From positions 1 to 20,211 of the IMG/VR virus record IMGVR_UViG_3300042691_011658: a stretch of DNA of 20,211 nucleotides; one strand, 5' to 3'. The translations under genes and the position numbers were made by a program. This stretch comes from a virus. The notes below the pieces were generated by a model. The model was not told the DNA's origin. It did not search any database and saw nothing but the letters and a program-made list of their open reading frames with translations. Below, piece after piece: positions 14,825 through 19,883 of the stretch (position 1 is its first letter; each line of letters opens with the position of its first letter).

Positions 14825-15624
14825 ACCAAGAGAAAGCGCCTTGGGAGCGATTTGGCCCTGAACTGAAAGGCGAGACTGCAAAACCCGAAGCTGAGAAAGC
14901 CCCGTGGGACAGGTTTTCAGAAAGCCGTACTGAAGACTTAGAAAGAAACATTGCAGGGGCTGCTGGGGCTACTGTGGGTGCTGGTGTTTCCCTCGCCCGA
15001 GGATTGGGCAGCGGGGCGATGTTCAGTGCTCAAAAGCTTGGTGAAGCGTTGCGCGGGCCTCAGCCCCCTCCTGCTACAGGAACAAGCGGCCAAAAATGGT
15101 TGCAAAACTGGGCAGACATCAAGAAAGAGGGAGTCGGGGGAGTCCCAGAAGCTGCTCAAGTTTACGAACGACAAAAACCTCATGGAAAGGTTTCTAGTCG
15201 TGTTTACAAGATGTTTGGCAATCAGCCATTAGATATTGCTGGTTATATGGCTGCTCAAAAACCAATGAGTCTTGAGCAGACCACCTCTATTTTTAAGAGA
15301 ATGATGGAAAGCACGCCGATAAAAGCTTTTGGAAGGTATGCTGTTCCTCCGCTCTCTCTTTATGGTTCTGCGGTTGATATACATGACATTATGGCAGAGC
15401 AGGAGCAACCAGAGCCTGACCGGCTAAAACAAGCTTTAGCTGCTATCTCAGGGGTTTCTGGGTTAGCGGCTTTGTATCCGCCTTTAACGCTTCCTGCTGG
15501 AGCCTTATCGCTTGGCGCTACGGGGTTTCAAAAGCTTAGAGAAGGTATCCAAGAATCACGAGCAAAACCTGCTGTTCCGTCTCCAGAGGTTAGCTATGAA
15601 GGCATTCCCTACATTGCCCCATAA
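14821..15624 (+). CDS. Internal/ejection protein candidate with hydrophobic spans (267 aa)
   Basis: The N-terminus holds a short duplicated motif, EKAPWERF (residues 4-11) and EKAPWDRF (25-32), which I know as a recurring W-(E/D)-x-F tag at the start of phage ejection-type proteins. Residues 43-70 are Gly/Ala-rich and membrane-prone (AGAAGATVGAGVSLARGLGS). Another hydrophobic stretch near residues 208-235 (LAAISGVSGLAALYPPLTLP, then AGALSLGATGF) could enter a membrane. The middle is helical (MSLEQTTSIFKRMMESTPIK). It is the last gene of the late unit and is followed at once by a terminator. The ATG at 14821 has GGAGGT 4-5 nt upstream and overlaps the previous stop. Role inferred; homology not tested. 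Confidence 0.65.
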   Translation: MNQEKAPWERFGPELKGETAKPEAEKAPWDRFSESRTEDLERNIAGAAGATVGAGVSLARGLGSGAMFSAQKLGEALRGPQPPPATGTSGQKWLQNWADIKKEGVGGVPEAAQVYERQKPHGKVSSRVYKMFGNQPLDIAGYMAAQKPMSLEQTTSIFKRMMESTPIKAFGRYAVPPLSLYGSAVDIHDIMAEQEQPEPDRLKQALAAISGVSGLAALYPPLTLPAGALSLGATGFQKLREGIQESRAKPAVPSPEVSYEGIPYIAP

Positions 15625-15649
15625 GTTTCGGTGACTCTCCGGCACCACG

Positions 15650-15674
15650 CGGCCCTTTCGGGGGCCGTCTTTTT
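15650..15674 (+). terminator. Rho-independent terminator of the late operon
   Basis: A 6-bp GC stem CGGCCC/GGGCCG with a 6-nt loop is followed by TCTTTTT. It lies 26 nt after the last late-gene stop. The T-tract reaches the stop codon of the convergent minus-strand gene (15673-15675). No matching T-run lies on the other side, so it should work for rightward transcription only. Confidence 0.9.
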
Positions 15675-15882
15675 ATGGTCGTAAACTACTGAGTCGTTTT
15701 CCGACTTCAGAGTTCAACTCCGACACAATCTTCACGCAACGCTGGTGTTCTTGTAGTTGAATCGTCGGAGTTATGACGGCTTCGATCTTCCTAGCGAAGT
15801 CGAAGATATCCACCTCTCCTATTGGGCCACCTTTGTTCTCGGTATAGAAGAAGACTTGTTTGATCAGGTCATCACTTAGCAT
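15673..15882 (-). CDS. Small early protein of unknown function (69 aa)
   Basis: Last gene of the leftward operon. It reads MLSDDLIKQVFFYTENKGG, then PIGEVDIFDFARKIEAVITP, then TIQLQEHQRCVKIVSELNSE, a mostly helical acidic-to-neutral protein with one Cys and no membrane segment. It starts 11 nt inside the preceding gene, a tight overlap that supports translation. The stop falls in the T-tract of the facing late terminator, so the two operons converge with almost no spacer. I do not recognise a family. Confidence 0.65.
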   Translation of the reverse strand: MLSDDLIKQVFFYTENKGGPIGEVDIFDFARKIEAVITPTIQLQEHQRCVKIVSELNSEVGKRLSSLRP

Positions 15883-16084
15883 TCTTCGTGCTCCACAGAG
15901 ACCAGTTCACGATAGTGTTCCGAGCGATAGCCCGTTGAGCCATGCTTTTGTATGGGTTGAGTTCGCTCTCTAGGAACGTCTCGATCACAGCTCTGTTAGC
16001 TAGGAAGGACTCATGACGCTCTGCTTCTCCCTTTTTAGAGAAGAGAAGGCCGTCAGAGGTTTGGAAGGCGGAGATTTCTTTCAT
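15872..16084 (-). CDS. Small early phage protein (70 aa)
   Basis: Reads MKEISAFQTSDGLLFSKKGE, then AERHESFLANRAVIETFLES, then a C-terminal helix with IARNTIVNWSLWSTKNAK. The order F-x-T-S-D-G-x-x-F (a short beta hairpin), A-x-x-H-E, I-E-x-F-L and R-x-T-I-x-x-W-x-x-W is one I have seen in small uncharacterised phage proteins encoded beside recombination nucleases. It overlaps the nuclease gene by ATGA, so it is translationally coupled to it. Function unknown; an accessory of the nuclease is a reasonable but untested guess. Confidence 0.7.
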   Translation of the reverse strand: MKEISAFQTSDGLLFSKKGEAERHESFLANRAVIETFLESELNPYKSMAQRAIARNTIVNWSLWSTKNAK

Positions 16085-16836
16085 TGGTGGCCTTTAGATA
16101 GCTGCCAGTATTTGAGAAGGTGGGTGAACATCTCAAAGCCTTTTTTAATATCGTCTTCTGAGTGTTCAATGATCTTTACTAAGCCGGGGACGGTACGAGA
16201 GACGAACAGGTTGGCACAACGTGCTTCCGGCATACCTAAACCTATGCGATAGGCAGCAAGCTGCATGATGTGTTCGTCATACGCTTCTACTTCTTTTGAG
16301 TCTCCGAACTCTTTAGTTTTGATGTCTACAACGATGTCTAGACAGTGAAGATCGCACTTACCTCCAAAACCCATCTCATGAGCAAACGGTTTCTCCGCTA
16401 CCCAAGACTGCCTGCCAAAGTGTTTAAGAAGGGCGTCAACCGTTCCTTTGACATGAGAGAGGTGGGTGCTTCGAGGTTTGCCGAGATAGAAGCTCTCTAT
16501 CGAGGCGTGGATATCGGTTCCGGCATCCGCTGCGGCTTTCCCCTGTTCCTTCGAGTCACGAATGATCCGGTCGATGTAATCGTCCTCGGATTCACTATCG
16601 ATCTTGGGAAGGGTGAGGGCGGCGAGTAACAGTTGCTGCTGCTTCCAAAGCTCTAAACCGGGCTTAGCCGCGACGTTTAAGATCGTAGTGACCGAAGGTA
16701 CTAGGTTGAGCTTTCGAGCGTCTCTGAGGGTCGTATTGCGGGTTTTGCCGTCATTAGAAGTCACGGTATAGGCGGGGCTACCGTCTCTCGTATACCAATG
16801 TCCGGCCTCAGAGACGAACTTATCTTTAGCGATCAA
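16081..16836 (-). CDS. RecB-family PD-(D/E)XK nuclease (phage exonuclease)
   Basis: 251 residues with the complete motif set of the RecB/Cas4-like branch. H110 lies in GTDIHASIESF, D162 in GFGGKCDL (motif II), D171 and K173 in VVDIKTK (the D-x-K motif), and Q192/Y196 in the terminal QLAAY motif. The N-terminus GHWYTRDGSPAYTV and LVPSVTTILNVAAKPGLELW is typical of phage versions. Expected role: metal-dependent 5'-3' or end-processing exonuclease in phage recombination/replication, or host DNA breakdown. The candidate ssDNA-binding protein encoded upstream fits a recombination module, though no annealase is visible here. The start is TTG at 16836, overlapping the preceding stop (TTGA), with AAGGA about 9 nt upstream. 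No ATG or GTG lies near the conserved N-terminus. Confidence 0.87.
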   Translation of the reverse strand: MIAKDKFVSEAGHWYTRDGSPAYTVTSNDGKTRNTTLRDARKLNLVPSVTTILNVAAKPGLELWKQQQLLLAALTLPKIDSESEDDYIDRIIRDSKEQGKAAADAGTDIHASIESFYLGKPRSTHLSHVKGTVDALLKHFGRQSWVAEKPFAHEMGFGGKCDLHCLDIVVDIKTKEFGDSKEVEAYDEHIMQLAAYRIGLGMPEARCANLFVSRTVPGLVKIIEHSEDDIKKGFEMFTHLLKYWQLSKGHQ

Positions 16837-17039
16837 TTGATCTTTTCCTTCAGTGCGTCATTCCACCCGTTCAGATAGGCTTGATGGAGCTTCTCTGAGA
16901 GGACTTTGTTGAGGGAATCTAAGAAGGCTTCGGCGGACTGATCCAGCTCACCTTCAAAGACAAGAGTTCCGTCTTGCCAATCAAGGTGGCCGACCTTCCC
17001 AAGAAGGCCATAAAACTCAATCCGCCGAAGTTCCATCAT
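16833..17039 (-). CDS. Small early protein of unknown function (68 aa)
   Basis: The N-terminal half is beta-prone (RRIEFYGLLGKVGHLDWQDG, LVFEGELD), the C-terminal half helical (SAEAFLDSLNKVLSEKLHQA, YLNGWNDALKEKIN). Acidic, with no Cys or membrane segment. It starts at an ATGA overlap with the AT-hook gene and ends at a TTGA overlap with the nuclease, so the three are one coupled block. A second ATG follows the first directly. Family not recognised. Confidence 0.65.
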   Translation of the reverse strand: MMELRRIEFYGLLGKVGHLDWQDGTLVFEGELDQSAEAFLDSLNKVLSEKLHQAYLNGWNDALKEKIN

Positions 17040-17200
17040 GCCGCCGGGGTAACGACTTTAGCCTTGGGCGGACGGCCACGCCGCTTCTTAGGAGCTGCCT
17101 TAACTACAGGCTTGGCCTCCTTCACTACAGGCTTAGGCGCATTCAACATAGCCAGAATGCGGGGCACTTCGCTGGTGTGGACTACTAGAGTTGAGTACAT
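17036..17200 (-). CDS. AT-hook micro-protein (54 aa)
   Basis: A short gene with a strong ribosome site (GAGGAG, 5 nt before the ATG) that fills the gap between the candidate ssDNA-binding gene and the 68-aa gene. Residues 1-20 (MYSTLVVHTSEVPRILAMLN) look helical. Then come two PKPVVKEAK/PVVKAAPK-type Lys-Pro-Val repeats, then KKRRGRPPKAK at 38-48. The RGRP core flanked by Lys/Arg/Pro is the canonical AT-hook, which binds the minor groove of AT-rich DNA. It probably coats or bends DNA, or acts as a small regulator. The stop overlaps the next ATG by ATGA. Coding status rests on ribosome site, exact junctions and motif. Confidence 0.75.
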   Translation of the reverse strand: MYSTLVVHTSEVPRILAMLNAPKPVVKEAKPVVKAAPKKRRGRPPKAKVVTPAA

Positions 17201-17209
17201 GGTTGCTCC

Positions 17210-17824
17210 TCAAAAGGGGATTGATTCATCGTCTTCAATCGGGGCGGAAGAAGACTTACCGCGAGATTTCCACTCGGGGGTCTCCATGATCTTCTGTCGA
17301 ATGCGCTCAGACAGGGTTTGGAACATCTCCATGTCCGGGTCGTCGATGTAGAAGATCCCAACCTGATTGAAGGGGGTGGGGAGGTTCTGCTTCATCGCCT
17401 TGGGAACCGGAGAGACGCCGGTAATGTTGGTGTACTCCCGCCCATCGTTACCTGTAGCTCTAGTAACGGTGATCAGGCACCAAGCTCCCAGAACGTTCTT
17501 CAGCTCAAAGCCTTGTAGCTCCTCTCTAGTGAACTCACGGCCCCGCCAAGCTTCTAAATCAGCCCTTAGAACGGCTTTATCAGATAGGGAAAGGGTGTAG
17601 TTCTTAGAGATAGACATCGGCTCCCCCTTGTCGGTTTTCAGGGGGCCATCGTCATCTTCCGAGTGAACCTCGAACTGGAACATGACCTTTTTGATGAACT
17701 TAGATTCACCGTTAAAGGTTGTCTTTTGCGTTCCGAGGTCGATGATACGGTAGCACCTTGCCAAGTGACTCCCCGGGGGTACGGGCTTGAAGCTGCTTGT
17801 TTGGGTCGCTCTCGCTATTAGCAT
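17210..17824 (-). CDS. Candidate phage ssDNA-binding protein, OB-fold-like
   Basis: 204 residues. The N-terminal two thirds are beta-rich: PPGSHLARCYRIIDLGTQKT, FIKKVMFQFEV, then SISKNYTLSLSDKAVLRADL and EAWRGREFTREELQGFELKN, then GAWCLITVTRATGNDGREYT. This matches a widespread phage early-gene family I remember as G-x-(Y/H)-x-A-R-C-Y-x-x-I-D-L-G-T-Q, usually annotated hypothetical or ssDNA-binding. The last residues, EDDESIPF, mimic the acidic SSB tip (DDDIPF type) that recruits partner proteins. Expected role: coating ssDNA during replication or recombination, alongside the RecB-like nuclease two genes downstream. The ATG is preceded by AAGGA. Its first 113 bases lie inside the 83-aa gene upstream. 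Function is inferred; an annealing assay or structure prediction would decide. Confidence 0.7.
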   Translation of the reverse strand: MLIARATQTSSFKPVPPGSHLARCYRIIDLGTQKTTFNGESKFIKKVMFQFEVHSEDDDGPLKTDKGEPMSISKNYTLSLSDKAVLRADLEAWRGREFTREELQGFELKNVLGAWCLITVTRATGNDGREYTNITGVSPVPKAMKQNLPTPFNQVGIFYIDDPDMEMFQTLSERIRQKIMETPEWKSRGKSSSAPIEDDESIPF

Positions 17825-17963
17825 TTTGGTTCCTTAGTCCACATTCATAACGGATCAGCTTCCAATCGTCTTTGGTGGCTTCTCCACGTTCAGCTCTCTC
17901 TACTGCTTCTTCAACTTCTCTCTGTCGATCCAACATCATTTGGTGAAATTCGTCGGCTCGCAT
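17712..17963 (-). CDS. Small early protein (83 aa) overlapping the SSB-like gene by 113 nt
   Basis: The N-terminal half looks genuinely coding: MRADEFHQMMLDRQREVEEA, then VERAERGEATKDDWKLIRYE and CGL, a helical charged region ending in a D-W-x-x-I-R-(Y/F)-E-C-G motif that I recall from small phage proteins. The ATG has GGAG about 8 nt upstream and overlaps the previous gene by 28 nt. Residues from about 47 on (NANSESDPNKQLQ and beyond) lie in another frame inside the SSB-like gene and look unstructured. They may be a random tail reached only because no stop occurs earlier. The gene start is better supported than the C-terminus. Confidence 0.55.
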   Translation of the reverse strand: MRADEFHQMMLDRQREVEEAVERAERGEATKDDWKLIRYECGLRNQNANSESDPNKQLQARTPGESLGKVLPYHRPRNAKDNL

Positions 17964-18109
17964 TTCCCATACTCCAAAGCTTTTCTACGGTTCTCTAAGA
18001 CTTTCGGATCTTGATCAGGTGGAAGTTGACCTAGCTTCTTCCACTCCTCTCTGAACCTCTTGCCTACGTCCGTAGCTGCCGCAGGTATCCACACAAAATC
18101 GTCGCTCAT
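17936..18109 (-). CDS. First gene of the leftward early operon (57 aa)
   Basis: Reads MSDDFVWIPAAATDVGKRFR, then EEWKKLGQLPPDQDPKVLEN and RRKALEYGKCEPTNFTK. The core T-D-V-x-x-R-F-R, then P-P-x-x-x-P, then R-R-K-A is like short phage proteins of unknown role. The ATG at 18109 is chosen over an in-frame ATG at 18151 for two reasons: AGGAG lies 7 nt before it, and the leftward promoter's -10 box is at 18138-18143, so transcription should start near 18131 and exclude the longer form. One Cys, no membrane span. Confidence 0.65.
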   Translation of the reverse strand: MSDDFVWIPAAATDVGKRFREEWKKLGQLPPDQDPKVLENRRKALEYGKCEPTNFTK

Positions 18110-18137
18110 CGTTCGCTCCTGTCCAAATGGGAGTGGA

Positions 18138-18165
18138 ACTATAGCATACATTTGTGTTGCGTCAA
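18138..18165 (-). promoter_or_regulatory. Leftward sigma70-type promoter
   Basis: On the minus strand: -35 TTGACG (18165-18160), a 16-bp spacer, then an extended -10 TGCTATAGT (TATAGT at 18143-18138). Four or more matches in each box plus the TGn extension make this a strong candidate. The predicted start near 18131 leaves a leader of about 22 nt before the ATG at 18109. The -35 box lies inside the perfect inverted repeat at 18154-18168. Confidence 0.8.
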
Positions 18166-18168
18166 CAC
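18154..18168. promoter_or_regulatory. Perfect inverted repeat, likely operator 1
   Basis: GTGTTG CGT CAACAC: two exact 6-bp half-sites around 3 bp, covering the -35 box of the leftward promoter. The size and place fit a dimeric HTH repressor, and the neighbouring Cro-like gene is the obvious candidate. A regulator from elsewhere in the genome is possible. Confidence 0.65.
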
Positions 18169-18180
18169 CCTTTATGGTGT
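18165..18180. promoter_or_regulatory. Second inverted repeat, likely operator 2
   Basis: ACACC CTTTAT GGTGT: exact 5-bp half-sites of the same sequence type as operator 1, with centres 11.5 bp apart, about one helical turn. It shares its left half with operator 1. A further lone half-site, GGTGTTA, covers 18198-18204 at the start of the cro-like gene. Confidence 0.5.
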
Positions 18181-18181
18181 A

Positions 18182-18200
18182 ACCTCCAGATAAAGGAGGT
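18182..18200 (+). promoter_or_regulatory. Shine-Dalgarno in a hairpin before the cro-like gene
   Basis: ACCTCC (18182-18187), a 7-nt loop, then GGAGGT (18195-18200) can form a perfect 6-bp stem that hides the ribosome site. The site itself, AAAGGAGGTG, is a long match to the 16S rRNA 3' end and stands close to the ATG (4 nt from GGAGG-T). A transcript starting upstream of 18182 would have its ribosome site masked. Confidence 0.55.
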
Positions 18201-18203
18201 GTT

Positions 18204-18413
18204 ATGAAACTGAGTCAGTATTTCGCATCAAAACCCCGTGGATCTAAAGCTGATCTTGCAACGAAGTTAGGTATTTCAAGGACTTGGATGAGTCAGATCA
18301 TTTCAGGAAGAAGGATCTGTAGTGCTGAGTTAGCTCTAGCGATAGAGCAGTTGACGTTAGGGGAAGTGAAACGAGTAGACATGAGGCCCGACCTCTTTGG
18401 GGAGACGAGATGA
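18204..18413 (+). CDS. Cro/YdaS-like HTH DNA-binding regulator
   Basis: 69 residues. A helix-turn-helix is visible in KADLATKLGISRTWMSQIIS (residues 14-33), followed by GRRICSAELALAIEQLTLGE. The recognition helix is about 24-32 (SRTWMSQII). It ends in VDMRPDLFGETR, an ending I associate with YdaS/Cro-type phage regulators. Expected role: homodimeric repressor of the divergent promoter region 60 bp upstream, which has matching inverted repeats. It heads the rightward early operon. The ATG at 18204 is preceded by a near-perfect but hairpin-prone ribosome site. The stop overlaps the next ATG (ATGA). No CI partner is seen, so calling it Cro in the strict lambda sense is not justified. Confidence 0.8.
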   Translation: MKLSQYFASKPRGSKADLATKLGISRTWMSQIISGRRICSAELALAIEQLTLGEVKRVDMRPDLFGETR

Positions 18414-18631
18414 ACTCGAACGTCTTTGAGCAGCTTAGAAAAGTTGGGATCACTCCTGAGTCGTTTCCTTCTCTGTATCAAGCGATCCTAGAAGTGTGCG
18501 TAGAGATCATCAGAGACGAACGAGAAGCCTGTGCTCAGGTTGTAGAGGCCCAGTCAAAGCTTTGGGATGACAAAGTGAAGTACGCCTTAGAAGACGCAGT
18601 AGACGCCATCAGGAGCCGTCATGTTTCGTAG
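18410..18631 (+). CDS. Small early protein with ACAQV-AIRSR motif (73 aa)
   Basis: Helical, acidic: MNSNVFEQLRKVGITPESFP, then LYQAILEVCVEIIRDEREAC, AQVVEAQSKLWDD, ending in DAVDAIRSRHVS. The segment RDEREACAQVVE ... DAIRSR is the core of a family of tiny phage proteins I know with (E/R)-x-A-CA-x-(V/I)-(C/V)-E and a terminal A-I-R-(A/S)-R. A second, more typical copy is the protein encoded at 19226-19438. Function unknown. ATGA overlap with the regulator gene and 11-nt overlap with the next. Confidence 0.7.
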   Translation: MNSNVFEQLRKVGITPESFPSLYQAILEVCVEIIRDEREACAQVVEAQSKLWDDKVKYALEDAVDAIRSRHVS

Positions 18632-18842
18632 AGAAGATGAAGATGGAAACGTGCTTTGGTATGCCTCGCATCCATCAGCGATAAGTGTTTATCAGAAGTA
18701 TGAAACACAGAGACAAGTGTTGATTGAGTACCTACAGGTGATGGTAGCGAGAGGAGACTGGCACGGAGTAGCAGATGCAGCAATGGACATCAGAGAACTC
18801 GAAGCAGAGCATCGAAAAAACAATCGACAGTCTGATCGATGA
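18621..18842 (+). CDS. Small early phage protein, DWHGVADAAMDIREL type (73 aa)
   Basis: Reads MFRREDEDGNVLWYASHPSA, then SVYQKYETQRQVLIEYLQVM and RGDWHGVADAAMDIRELEAE. The last segment, W-H-G-V-(A/M)-D-A-A-x-D-I-R-E-L-E-A, recurs in many phage small proteins I remember, all unassigned. Predicted mostly helical with a short N-terminal hairpin. It starts 11 nt before the end of the previous gene. The next gene begins 68 nt before its end, in another frame. Confidence 0.7.
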   Translation: MFRREDEDGNVLWYASHPSAISVYQKYETQRQVLIEYLQVMVARGDWHGVADAAMDIRELEAEHRKNNRQSDR

Positions 18843-19005
18843 CTGTAAAGGGATTGTTGATTACTACGTTGACAACATCAAGCTACCCGGCAACGGCAGG
18901 AAAGTTGTGCGAGACGCGATGTACGCACGGGTTACTCGCCTGACGTTCTCCGGGTTTGGGCCGAGGTTGCCGTTTAAGTGGGCTGGCGTAAGGAAAAAGA
19001 AATGA
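18775..19005 (+). CDS. Small early protein of unknown function (76 aa)
   Basis: Reads MQQWTSENSKQSIEKTIDSL, then IDDCKGIVDYYVDNIKLPGN, then RKVVRDAMYARVTRLTFSGF and GPRLPFKWAGVRKKK. N-terminal helix, basic C-terminus. The start at 18775 has GGAG 6 nt upstream, which supports it although it lies 68 nt inside the previous gene; downstream in-frame starts are weaker. The C-terminal AGVRKKK codons overlap the ribosome site of the following gene. Family not recognised. Confidence 0.55.
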   Translation: MQQWTSENSKQSIEKTIDSLIDDCKGIVDYYVDNIKLPGNGRKVVRDAMYARVTRLTFSGFGPRLPFKWAGVRKKK

Positions 19006-19226
19006 AGCAAAACGATTTAGAAATGGCGGAAGAAACGGTGGATCGCGTAGAGAAGATTTTGGAAATGTGCGGCTCAGAGGATTGGACAGTAAGAGAGTCG
19101 CTATACGCGATGAGTTTGGCCTATGTGATTATGTCTAAAGCGGCAGGAGAGACAGACGAGCAGTTAATGGAGTTCATTAAACAGGTAACAACAAGCGTGC
19201 AACTAACAACCGGCGGAGAGCACTGA
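19002..19226 (+). CDS. Small helical early protein (74 aa)
   Basis: MKQNDLEMAEETVDRVEKIL, then EMCGSEDWTVRESLYAMSLA, then YVIMSKAAGETDEQLMEFIK. Fully helical in appearance and acidic. The ATG at 19002 is preferred over an in-frame GTG at 18978 because AAGGA lies 7 nt before it and it forms the usual ATGA overlap with the preceding stop. No known family. Its end forms a TGATG overlap with the next gene. Confidence 0.65.
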   Translation: MKQNDLEMAEETVDRVEKILEMCGSEDWTVRESLYAMSLAYVIMSKAAGETDEQLMEFIKQVTTSVQLTTGGEH

Positions 19227-19438
19227 TGACGCGAGATGACATCATCAGGATGGCTAAAGAAGCCGACCTGTGGCTGACCAGCGATGAGCGTATTGCTGCC
19301 GTCGTGCGGTTTGCCGCCCTTGTCGCTGCTGCCGAACGATTTGCGTGTGCTCAGGTGTGCGAGCCACCGACTCAACACAACGACCCATTGACTGCATGGC
19401 AGATTGCTTTGGCAATCAGAGCAAGGGGAGAGAAATGA
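19226..19438 (+). CDS. Small phage protein with AERFACAQVCE-AIRARGEK motif (70 aa)
   Basis: MTRDDIIRMAKEADLWLTSD, then ERIAAVVRFAALVAAAERFA, then CAQVCEPPTQHNDPLTAWQI and ALAIRARGEK. It has the D-D-I-I-R-M-A-(K/R)-E-A start and A-x-x-x-A-C-A-x-V-C-E ... A-I-R-A-R-G-E end of a very widespread family of tiny phage proteins. Two Cys residues 4 apart might bind metal, but no second pair is seen. The C-terminal RGEK codons carry the ribosome site of the next gene. Function unknown. Confidence 0.75.
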   Translation: MTRDDIIRMAKEADLWLTSDERIAAVVRFAALVAAAERFACAQVCEPPTQHNDPLTAWQIALAIRARGEK

Positions 19439-19686
19439 TTCCGGCCAAAGAGATTGACGGTGAACTGTGGATTCGAGCGGCGGATGCGCGAATCAAAGAA
19501 GCAGCAGAGCTAAGGTTGCAGATGGATTTGCGCGATTTTTTCGCAGCTAAGGCGATGCAAGTAATCCTGCAAGACCAATATCGAGATGGCATTTATGTTG
19601 GCGATTCAGACAACGAGTCAGAAGAGACTTGTGCGACATCAGCATACATAGTGGCAGACGCCATGCTGAAGGAGCGGGAGAAATGA
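19435..19686 (+). CDS. Small phage protein with DLRDFFAAKAMQ motif (83 aa)
   Basis: MIPAKEIDGELWIRAADARI, then a helix KEAAELRLQ, then DLRDFFAAKAMQVILQDQYR, an acidic loop GDSDNESEETCA, and YIVADAMLKEREK at the end. The D-(L/M)-R-D-(Y/F)-F-A-A-K-A-M-Q helix and the A-Y-x-(V/I)-A-D-A-M-L-(K/A)-x-R-E end mark a very common phage family without assigned role. The start is taken at 19435, where GGGGAGAGAA precedes the ATG and an ATGA overlap exists; an in-frame ATG at 19345 lies deep in the previous gene and would add an out-of-family N-terminus. Confidence 0.78.
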   Translation: MIPAKEIDGELWIRAADARIKEAAELRLQMDLRDFFAAKAMQVILQDQYRDGIYVGDSDNESEETCATSAYIVADAMLKEREK

Positions 19687-19883
19687 CACAACCAGAAGCA
19701 TTGAGACTGGCCGATGAGCTGGAACGTGTTGCCGAGTACGACCATCAGGTGCAAGCCGCTGCCGAGCTACGCCGGTTGTATCAGGCGAATTTAGACTTGC
19801 TGGGTGAACTGTATGTGCTTCGTGCATCGAAACATCTTAAAGATGTGACGGCGGCGTACAAGAAGATAGCGGAGGAGAAATGA
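19683..19883 (+). CDS. Small phage protein, PEALRLADELE type (66 aa)
   Basis: MTQPEALRLADELERVAEYD, then HQVQAAAELRRLYQANLDLL, then GELYVLRASKHLKDVTAAYK. All-helical. The sequence P-E-A-L-R-L-A-D-E-L-E followed by A-A-A-E-L-R-R-L-(H/Y) is one of the commonest small-protein signatures in proteobacterial phages and prophages. No role is known. The start at 19683 is set by GCGGGAGAA just upstream and by the ATGA overlap; the in-frame ATG at 19629 would run through the previous gene. Confidence 0.75.
   Translation: MTQPEALRLADELERVAEYDHQVQAAAELRRLYQANLDLLGELYVLRASKHLKDVTAAYKKIAEEK

Noticed and set aside
14472-14861. Plus-strand frame of 129 codons inside the 625-aa gene
   Set aside because: Alternative frame of a longer, better supported gene and extending into the next one; composition rich in Ser/Arg/Leu typical of a shadow frame.
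16974-17351. Plus-strand frame of 125 codons across the AT-hook and SSB-like genes
   Set aside because: It runs opposite two coupled minus-strand genes, lacks a convincing ribosome site and has no known motif.
18110-18203. Rightward promoter for the cro-like operon
   Set aside because: Candidate boxes (for example TTGCGT at 18157 with TAACCT at 18180, or TATGGT at 18173) match the consensus too poorly to report as a feature.
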